63,375 nt of DNA from Streptomyces malaysiense (lineage in GTDB: Bacteria; Actinomycetota; Actinomycetes; Streptomycetales; Streptomycetaceae): contig NZ_LBDA02000068.1 of assembly GCF_000980885.2 (NCBI RefSeq), positions 1-63,375 on the forward strand, in the 5' to 3' direction. Position 1 is the stretch's first letter. Each line of letters begins with the position of its first letter. Position numbers and translations under genes: made by a program. The notes under the pieces are model-generated. The model saw nothing but the letters and a program-made list of their open reading frames with translations. It was not told the origin of the DNA and searched no databases. Positions 1 through 7,100 of the stretch are shown here, one piece after another.

Positions 1-23
1 GAGAGTAGGACGCCGCCGAACAA
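1..23 (+). rRNA. rrf: 5S ribosomal RNA, 3' end only
   Basis: The first two dozen bases (GAGAGTAGGACGCCGCCGAA and on) match the conserved 3' end of actinobacterial 5S rRNA, helix I plus the adjoining loop. The rest of the rRNA operon lies to the left of the window. A strong intrinsic terminator follows within 10 bases, as expected at the end of an rrn operon. The exact mature 3' end (about 21 to 24) is inferred. Confidence 0.8.
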
Positions 24-30
24 TTTTTCA

Positions 31-74
31 AAAGGTCGGATCCTGAACTTCGGTTCAGGATCCGACCTTTTTTT
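31..74 (+). terminator. Intrinsic terminator of the rRNA operon
   Basis: A perfect 18-bp inverted repeat (arms 31-48 and 53-70) with a TTCG tetraloop is followed by an uninterrupted T run to 74. This is a textbook Rho-independent terminator. Such T-tailed hairpins are uncommon in a genome of this GC content apart from stable RNA operons. Confidence 0.93.
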
Positions 75-120
75 GTTCCGCGTAACGTGTCGTTCACCCT
101 GTGCGCCGAGCATCCCGTAC

Positions 121-798
121 ATGGGAACCTCCGCAATGCTCAGGGCGGCCGGTGTCGGAGTCGGTGACGAGGTCGTCGTACCGGCCTTCGGGAACGTCGA
201 GGTCGCCGAGGCGGTGACGCTGGCCGGCGCGCTCCCTGTGTTCGCCGACATAGATCCCCTGACCTACTGCCTGGACCCGGCGGCGGTCGAAACGGCCGTG
301 ACTTCCCGTACCGCGGCCGTCATCGTGGTCCACCGCTTCGGCCGGCAGGCCGACATCGGGCGGTTGCACGCCCTGGGGCAGCGGCACGAGCTGCTGGTCC
401 TGGAGCAGGGCGAGTCCGAGGTGCCGTACGACGAGACGGCGCAACGGCGGGAGCGAGCCGCCTTTTTGGACACCAAGCTGAAGGGCGTGCGGACACCGGA
501 CGGCGGGGACGGGCACACCTATCAGCAGTACGTGGTGCGGGTGCCCGGCAACGGCCGGCCGGACCGGGACGCCTTCGCACGCGCCCTGCGGGCCAAGGGA
601 GTCGACTGCCGGGTGCCGGTCAAGACGCCCGTCCACCGGCTGCCCGAGTTCCGCCGGTGCGTGTCCCTGCCGCAGACCGAACTGGCCGCTGACGAGACAC
701 TCGCACTACCCGTCGACGCCTCGCTGACCAAACGGGAGATGCAGCGTGTCGCCGCGGCCTGCAACGCCCTCGGCGGACTGCTCCAGCCCGCCTTCTGA
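121..798 (+). CDS. Shortened DegT/DnrJ/EryC1/StrS-type aminotransferase, probably non-catalytic
   Basis: The product resembles the sugar-aminotransferase (AHBA synthase-like) family. It has the GVGVGDEVVVPAF segment near the N-terminus, the 'PVFADIDP-TYCLDP' strand, and the C-terminal 'YVVRVPG' and 'RALRAKGVD' blocks. At about 225 residues it is far shorter than the usual 360-400. The middle third, which carries the PLP-binding lysine and the substrate loop, is missing between about residues 105 and 130, yet the frame stays open. The open frame extends back to a TTG at 73 inside the terminator T run. ATG at 121 was chosen because homology begins there, but neither start has a good ribosome binding site. 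It is either a decayed gene or a reduced non-enzymatic relative. The family call is fairly safe, the function is not. Confidence 0.55.
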   Translation: MGTSAMLRAAGVGVGDEVVVPAFGNVEVAEAVTLAGALPVFADIDPLTYCLDPAAVETAVTSRTAAVIVVHRFGRQADIGRLHALGQRHELLVLEQGESEVPYDETAQRRERAAFLDTKLKGVRTPDGGDGHTYQQYVVRVPGNGRPDRDAFARALRAKGVDCRVPVKTPVHRLPEFRRCVSLPQTELAADETLALPVDASLTKREMQRVAAACNALGGLLQPAF

Positions 799-815
799 CC
801 GGCTCCCGAACGAAT

Positions 816-845
816 TTGGGAAGTCGGGCCGGTTCGGGGTACAGT
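816..845 (+). promoter_or_regulatory. Putative housekeeping promoter of tRNA-Thr
   Basis: TTGGGA at 816-821 and TACAGT at 840-845 are separated by 18 bases and lie 38 bases upstream of the tRNA. This fits an HrdB-type (sigma-70) promoter. It is inferred from consensus matching only. Confidence 0.45.
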
Positions 846-882
846 TTCTTTGTCGCCGCGAGGGAAACCTCGAAAACGACAG

Positions 883-955
883 GCCCCTATAGCTCAGTCG
901 GTAGAGCGTCTCCATGGTAAGGAGAAGGTCAACGGTTCGATTCCGTTTGGGGGCT
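883..955 (+). tRNA. tRNA-Thr (anticodon GGT)
   Basis: A full cloverleaf can be folded by hand. The acceptor stem GCCCCTA (883-889) pairs with TGGGGGC (948-954). The anticodon stem TCTCC/GGAGA encloses the loop ATGGTAA with anticodon GGT, and the T stem AACGG/CCGTT encloses TTCGATT. The anticodon reads ACC (threonine). The discriminator base is at 955 and CCA is not encoded, so it must be added after transcription. A T-tailed terminator follows at 961. Confidence 0.95.
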
Positions 956-960
956 CCTCG

Positions 961-994
961 AAAAAGACCTCACCCTCTCGGGTGGGGTCTTTTT
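961..994 (+). terminator. Terminator after tRNA-Thr
   Basis: A 15-bp stem (961-975 with 80-94 of the same block, one G-U pair) with a TCTC loop at 976-979 has A and T runs on the two flanks. It can work in both directions and may also stop transcripts arriving from osaC. Confidence 0.92.
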
Positions 995-1000
995 AGTGGG

Positions 1001-1027
1001 TCCGGGGCGGCTCCAAGCCGCCCCGGA
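1001..1027 (-). terminator. Hairpin terminator at the 3' end of osaC
   Basis: A perfect 12-bp GC-rich inverted repeat (1001-1012 and 1016-1027, 3-base loop) abuts the osaC stop codon at 1028-1030. It lacks a T run, which is usual for Streptomyces terminators. Confidence 0.7.
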
Positions 1028-3790
1028 TCAGCCTTCGTTGTGGTGGAGGCCCGGGACCCGCATCGCCAGAATGGCCATGTCGTCGGACGGGGCGTCGGAC
1101 GCGAAGCGTTCCACCGCGCGCATGATGCGGGCCGCGACCGCGCCCGCCGTCAGGCCCGTGCACGTGGTGAGGACGTCGGCGAGGCCGTCGTCGCCCAGCA
1201 TGCGGGAGCCCTCGCGGCGCTCGGTGACGCCGTCCGTGACGCAGAGCAGCACATCGCCGGGGTCGAGGGTGACCCTCTCCTCGTACAGCTCCAGGTCCTC
1301 GATCACGCCCAGCAGGGGCTGCGGCTCGGCGGCGGGGGTGACCGTGCCGTCCTGGCGCAGGCGCAGCGGCAGCGGATGGCCGGCGCAGACCACCTTCAGT
1401 TCGGCGCTGCCGTCCGGCTGGGGCCGCAGCTCGCCGTAAAGGAGCGTCAGGAACCGGCTGCGGTCGCCCTCGTCGAGAATGGCCGAGTTCAGCCGCTCCA
1501 GGACCGCGGGGCCACTGAGGCCCTCGCGGGCCAGCAGACGCAGGGCGTGCCGGGCGAGGCCCGTGACCGCCGCCGCGTTGGGTCCCGTACCGCAGACGTC
1601 GCCGATGGCGAAGCCGTAGGCGCCGTTGCCGATGGGGAAGAGGTCGTAGAAATCGCCGCCCACCTCGTTGCCCTCGCCGGCCGCGCGGTAGATGACCTCC
1701 ACCTCGACGCCGTCGATGTGCGGGGTGCCGGGCGGCAGCAGGCTGCGCTGGAGGGCCTGGCTGATGGCCGTGCGCTCCGAGTACAGGCGGGCGTTGTCCA
1801 GGGCGAGGGCGGCCCGGCGGGACAGGTCCTCGGCCAGCTCCAGGATCTCCTGGCGGAAGTGCTCGTCGGTGGGCTTGCCGAGGACCAGCATGCCGATGAC
1901 CCGGTTGCGGGCCACGAGCGGCAGGACGACCGTCTCCCCGCCGACCGCGGAGGCTGTGGCGAGGGTCGGGCCGATGCCCGCGGTGACCCGGTGCGTGGGG
2001 CCGCCGGCCAGGCCCAGGGTACGCATGGAGGTGCGCAGGGCGGCCTGGTGGGCGACCTCGCCCGGGGTCGTCCACACGCGGGCGCCGGGCGTGGGCACCG
2101 GGTCCGGCGGGGCGATCTTCGACAGCAACGACTTGATGCCGTCGATGAGTTCCTCGTCCTCGTGCAGCACGTAGGACAGATACGGGTCCGAGGCCTGGTC
2201 GGCGATGGTGTACACGGCGCACCAGGTGGCCAGGGTGGGCACCGTCATCTGGGCCATGAGGGCCAGCGTCTGGTCGCGGTCCAGGGTGCCGGCCAGCAGG
2301 TCGGAGGCCTCGACCAGGAAGCTCAGGGAGCCGCGCCGCAGCCGCTCCAGCTCGCCGAGGCGCGCCGATTCCACGGCCAGGGCGATGCGGTCGGCGGCGA
2401 ACTGGAGGCGCAGCGCCTCCTCGTTGGAGTATCTGCCCGATGCCTCCGCCGCGACGCCGAGGGAGCCGGTGAGGCGGCCCTCGACCTTCAGCGGGACGGT
2501 GACGACCGAGCGCATGCCGGTGCCGCCGAGCAGGGGGACGGCGCCGGGGACCGCGGCGAGGTCGTCGTGGACGGCGGGCATGCGCGCGGAGCCGTAGCGG
2601 CCGGGGCCGGCCTCCACGGGGACGCGGGCGAAGCGCTGGCGGGCGGAGGGCAGTCCGGTGGAGGCGCGGACCTCCAGCTCGGTCTCGTCGTCGGTGGCCA
2701 GCAGCAGGAACGCGGAGTCGCCGTCGAGCATGTCGCGGGCGCGTTCCACGGTGCGCTGGAGCAGGCCGTCGAGGTCGTCGGGGGCAGGGGAGCCGATGAA
2801 CACCTCGAAGGGGTCGGTGCTCTGGCCGTCCTGTGTGGGGCCCTGGTCGCCGGCCGGGACCCGGGCGGGTGTCTGGAGCACGGCGCGCTCGTGGTCGCGC
2901 ACCAGGAGGCACACGGTGGAGGGCTCGCCGCCGGTGTCGCGGACCCGCAGGTGGGAGGCGTACACCTGGACGACGCGGCCGTCGGCGCCGCGGATGCCGT
3001 AGCCGCCCTCCCAGCGGGAGAGCTGGAGGGCCTCGGCGACACCGGTGCTGGTGCCCGGGGTGTGCGGCCAGGCGGCGAGTTCGGCCAGCGGCCTGCCGAC
3101 GGCCGCGGCGGCCGGGTGGCCGAAGAGTTCCTCCGCGTCCTCGTTCCAGGAGGTGACGGTGCCCTTGCGGTCGACCTGGAGGACGGCGACGCGGACCCGG
3201 CCGTCGGCCACCGGCAGCAGGTCGGCGGGGAGTGCGGGGCCGGCGGTGCGGGTGCCGACCGGTCGTTCGGGCAGGTTCAGCTGGAACCAGACGTGCTTGT
3301 GGGTCGGCGTGTAGTCGACGCCCCAGCGGGTGGCCAGGGCCGCGCAGAGCTGGAGGCCGCGGCCGCCCTCGCGGTCCGGGCTGGCCATGGGACTGACGGA
3401 GCTCTGGAGCGGGACCTCGCGCTCGGGGTAGTGGTCGGAGACCTCGATGCGCACCCCGTCGTCGGTGCGCAGGCAGAGCACCTCCGCGTGGGTGCCGGCG
3501 TGCACGACCGCGTTGGTCACCAGCTCGCTCGTGAGGACGACGGCGTCGTCGACGATGTCGGCGAAGCCCCAGCCCTGGAGAGTGTCGCGGACGAAGGACC
3601 GGGCGGTCGCCACGGATCGTCCGACGGGCTCGAAACTGGCGGCCGCGCGCGCGGTGATCACAGAACTCCTCGGCCGGTTGTCGGCGGGCAGGTCGGACGG
3701 GCCGGCCGGGTCGAGCCGCTGCTGCGGCATCGGCGCGTCGGTCGGCTGCGGCTCCGGGGGCTGTCCCCCCGGGATCAGTCCGGTGGTCAT
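1028..3790 (-). CDS. osaC: OsaC, multidomain sigma-B regulator (kinase, PAS, GAF, PP2C phosphatase)
   Basis: The protein has 920 residues. Domains visible in order are: an RsbW-like GHKL kinase domain (about 50-180, N box SELVTNAVVHAG with Asn93 and a GRGLQL glycine box); a PAS domain (about 195-300, 'GTVTSWNEDAEELFGHP'); one or two GAF domains (about 335-680); and a C-terminal SpoIIE/PP2C phosphatase (about 700-915, GGDFYD and GDVCGTG metal-binding motifs). In S. coelicolor OsaC is needed to return sigma-B activity to its pre-stress level after osmotic shock. The kinase-like domain is expected to bind the sigma factor, and the phosphatase an anti-anti-sigma factor. It is divergent from osaA, as in S. 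coelicolor. ATG at 3790 is preceded by GGAGGGG about 13 bases upstream. Confidence 0.9.
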   Translation of the reverse strand: MTTGLIPGGQPPEPQPTDAPMPQQRLDPAGPSDLPADNRPRSSVITARAAASFEPVGRSVATARSFVRDTLQGWGFADIVDDAVVLTSELVTNAVVHAGTHAEVLCLRTDDGVRIEVSDHYPEREVPLQSSVSPMASPDREGGRGLQLCAALATRWGVDYTPTHKHVWFQLNLPERPVGTRTAGPALPADLLPVADGRVRVAVLQVDRKGTVTSWNEDAEELFGHPAAAAVGRPLAELAAWPHTPGTSTGVAEALQLSRWEGGYGIRGADGRVVQVYASHLRVRDTGGEPSTVCLLVRDHERAVLQTPARVPAGDQGPTQDGQSTDPFEVFIGSPAPDDLDGLLQRTVERARDMLDGDSAFLLLATDDETELEVRASTGLPSARQRFARVPVEAGPGRYGSARMPAVHDDLAAVPGAVPLLGGTGMRSVVTVPLKVEGRLTGSLGVAAEASGRYSNEEALRLQFAADRIALAVESARLGELERLRRGSLSFLVEASDLLAGTLDRDQTLALMAQMTVPTLATWCAVYTIADQASDPYLSYVLHEDEELIDGIKSLLSKIAPPDPVPTPGARVWTTPGEVAHQAALRTSMRTLGLAGGPTHRVTAGIGPTLATASAVGGETVVLPLVARNRVIGMLVLGKPTDEHFRQEILELAEDLSRRAALALDNARLYSERTAISQALQRSLLPPGTPHIDGVEVEVIYRAAGEGNEVGGDFYDLFPIGNGAYGFAIGDVCGTGPNAAAVTGLARHALRLLAREGLSGPAVLERLNSAILDEGDRSRFLTLLYGELRPQPDGSAELKVVCAGHPLPLRLRQDGTVTPAAEPQPLLGVIEDLELYEERVTLDPGDVLLCVTDGVTERREGSRMLGDDGLADVLTTCTGLTAGAVAARIMRAVERFASDAPSDDMAILAMRVPGLHHNEG

Positions 3791-4198
3791 GGTCTGCGGC
3801 CGCCCCTCCGATGCCCGCTCGTTCTGGTGCCACCGCCCAGGCCGGACGGGACCGGTGCGGCTGGACAGCCGGATGCAAGGTTACTTACCTTCGCCGTCCG
3901 AGCGGGTGCCGGTCGCCGGTGTTTACCCCCCAGGGTGTGCGGACGATGTGCGAAGCTGCCGAACTGTTATGGCCTGGTTCGGGCAGGGTGAAACACTGGG
4001 CAGGCTTCTGATGAAAGTCGGGTCGCGCCGCGTGTGTTCCGTGAACGGCGGGCAGCAGCCCTTGGTGTGGCCGGATCTCGTCTGGCAGAAATACGCAGCA
4101 GTAACCGGTACGCGGAAGTATCCGGTATGCCGAAGCCGGTATGCCGGACGGAAGCGTTCCGCCATGGCAGTAAGGGTCGATCCCCCGGGAGGGACACA
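3791..4198. other. Divergent osaC/osaA intergenic region (408 bp)
   Basis: No plausible gene lies here. It holds the divergent promoters. An AAGGT-N5-ACCTT inverted repeat lies at 3877-3891, about 90 bases upstream of osaC. A set of three CCGGTA-type direct repeats lies at 4105-4148, upstream of osaA. Sigma-B control of osaC is known in S. coelicolor, but I could not place a convincing sigma-B promoter (GNNT-N14-16-GGGTAY) by eye. Confidence 0.6.
4105..4148 (+). repeat. Three direct repeats (CCGGTAYGCSGAAG) upstream of osaA
   Basis: Copies lie at 4105-4118, 4122-4135 and 4136-4148 with start-to-start distances of 17 and 14 bases. The last copy is also a CCGG-TATG-CCGG inverted repeat. They sit 50-95 bases before the osaA GTG, in the position of a promoter or operator. 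A regulatory role is inferred. Confidence 0.5.
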
Positions 4199-7100
4199 GT
4201 GGAGTCTGGCGCAGCGACGCGTGGCCGGAAGACGCGCGCGAAGGGCGGACCGTCCCTGGGCAGGAACGGTGGCACCACCGAGGTGGACACCGCTGCCCTG
4301 AACCGCCTGCTCGCGGCTCTCGTGTCGATGCGTGACGGGAACTTCCGTAAACGGCTGACGGTCTCCGGGGACGGGGTGATGTCCGAGATCGCGGCGGTCT
4401 TCAACGAGGTGGCCGACCGCAATCTGCATCTGACCGGCGAGCTGGCCCGGGTACGGCGCATGGTCGGCCGTGAGGGAAAACTCACGGAGCGGCTGGAGAC
4501 GGGGGCCTGCGAGGGCTCCTGGGCGACGGCGATCGACCACTCCAACGCGCTGGTGGACGATCTCGTACGACCGGTCTCCGAGGTCGGCCGGGTGCTCACC
4601 GCGGTCGCGGAGGGCGATCTGTCGCCGCGCATGGAGTTGCGGACGCAGGCGCCGGACGGCGGCACCGGGCATCCGCTGCGGGGCGAGTTCCTGAAGGTCG
4701 GCCGTACCGTCAACAACCTGGTCGACCAGCTGTCGACGTTCACCGACGAGGTCACCCGGGTGGCCAGCGAGGTCGGCACGGAGGGCAAGCTCGGCGGTCA
4801 GGCCCGGGTGCGGGGCATGTCGGGTTCCTGGAAGGACCTGACGGACTCCGTCAACACGATGGCGGACCGGCTCACCGCGCAGGTGCGGGACATCGCCCTG
4901 GTGACGACCGCGGTCGCCAAGGGTGATCTGTCGCGCAAGGTGACCGTGCACGTCGCGGGCGAGATGCTGGAGTTGAAGAACACCGTCAACACGATGGTGG
5001 ACCAGCTCTCGGCCTTCTCCTCGGAGGTCACGCGGGTGGCCCGGGAGGTGGGTACCGAGGGCATCCTCGGCGGCCGCGCGCAGGTGCCCGAGGTGGCCGG
5101 CGTGTGGAAGGAACTGACCGATTCCGTCAACACGATGGCGGGCAACCTGACCGCCCAGGTGCGGGGGATCTCCCAGGTCACCACGGCGGTGGCGAACGGT
5201 GATCTGTCGCAGAAGGTGACGGTCCAGGCGCGCGGTGAGGTGGCGCAGCTCGCCGAGACGATCAACCAGATGACCGAGACGCTGCGGATCTTCGCGGACG
5301 AGGTCACGCGCGTGGCCAACGAGGTCGGCGCGGAGGGCCGGCTCGGCGGGCAGGCGAACGTGCCGGGCGCGGCCGGTACCTGGAAGGACCTGACGGATTC
5401 GGTCAACACGGTGTTCCGGAACCTGACGACCCAGGTGCGGGACATCGCCGCCGTGACGACCGCGGTGGCCAACGGCGATCTGTCGCAGAAGGTCACGGTG
5501 GACGTGGCCGGCGAGATGCTGGAGCTGAAGAACACCGTCAACGGGATGGTGGACCAGCTGTCGTCCTTCGGTGCCGAGGTGACGCGGGTCGCGCGGGAGA
5601 TCGGGGTCGAGGGCGAGCTGGGCGGTCAGGCGCAGGTGCCGGGCGCGGCGGGGACGTGGAAGGACCTGACGGACTCCGTCAACACCGCGTTCCGGAACCT
5701 CACCGGCCAGGTGCGCAACATCGCCCAGGTGACGACGGCGGTGGCGAACGGTGATCTGTCGCAGAAGGTCACGGTGGACGTCTCCGGCGAGATGCTCAAG
5801 CTGAAGAACACCGTGAACACGATGGTGGACCAGCTGTCGAGCTTCGCCGACCAGGTGACGCGGATGGCGCGGGACGTGGGTACGGAGGGCCGGCTCGGCG
5901 GCCAGGCGCAGGTGGACGGCGTGTCGGGCACCTGGAAGGAACTGACGGACTCCGTCAACTTCATGGCCGGAAACCTCACGTCCCAGGTGCGCAACATCGC
6001 CCAGGTGACGACGGCGGTGGCGAACGGCGATCTGTCGCAGAAGATCGACGTGGACGCGCGCGGCGAGATCCTGGAGCTGAAGGACACGATCAACACCATG
6101 GTCGATCAGCTGTCCGCCTTCGCCGACCAGGTGACCCGGGTGGCCCGGGACGTGGGTACGGAGGGCCGGCTCGGCGGCCAGGCGCAGGTGCCCGGTGTCG
6201 CCGGTGTGTGGCGGGACCTGACGGACTCGGTGAACGGCATGGCCGGGAACCTGACGGCCCAGGTGCGCAACATCGCGCAGGTCGCCACCGCGGTGGCGGG
6301 CGGTGACCTCTCCCAGAAGATCACCGTGGACGCGCGCGGCGAGATCCTGGAGCTGAAGAACACCCTGAACACGATGGTGGACCAGCTGTCGTCGTTCGCC
6401 CAGGAGGTCACCAGGGTGGCCCGTGAGGTGGGCACCGAGGGCATCCTCGGCGGGCAGGCCGAGGTGCAGGGGGTCTCCGGCACCTGGAAGGACCTCACGC
6501 AGTCGGTGAACTTCATGGCGAACAACCTGACGATCCAGGTGCGCAACATCGCCGAGGTCACGACCGCGGTCGCCAAGGGCGACCTGTCGAAGAAGATCAC
6601 GGTCGACGCCAAGGGCGAGATCCTGGAGCTGGTCACGACCGTCAACACGATGGTCGTCCAGCTGTCGTCGTTCGCCGAGCAGGTGACGCGGGTGGCCCGC
6701 GAGGTGGGCACCGAGGGCATCCTCGGCGGCCAGGCGCACGTGCCGGGGGTCACGGGCATCTGGAAGGACCTGAGCAACAACGTCAACCTGATGGCCAACA
6801 ACCTGACCATGCAGGTGCGCAACATCTCCCAGGTGGCCGCGGCGGTCGCCAACGGCGATCTGACGCGGCAGGTGACGATCGAGGCGAGCGGTGAGGTCGC
6901 GCAGCTCGCCGACACCATCAACACGATGGTCAAGACGCTGAGTTCGTTCGCCGACCAGGTCACCAAGGTGGCCCGCGAGGTGGGTACGGACGGCATCCTG
7001 GGCGGCCAGGCGCACGTGCCGGGCGTGGCGGGTACCTGGAAGGACCTCACCGAGTCGGTGAACCAGATGGCGTCCAACCTGACCGGCCAGGTGCGCAACA

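Noticed and set aside
883..955. tRNA-Thr as an integration site of a mobile element
   Set aside because: No integrase gene and no duplicated tRNA 3' end were found in the window.
1437..1439. Possible TTA (bldA) codon in osaC
   Set aside because: The antisense TAA is out of frame. The actual codons there read CTC CTT TAC.
914..3991. Long open frame (1025 codons) on the + strand opposite osaC
   Set aside because: It is a shadow of osaC produced by strong third-position GC bias. The product is Gly/Ala/Arg/Val-rich with no motif, while osaC shows complete domains.
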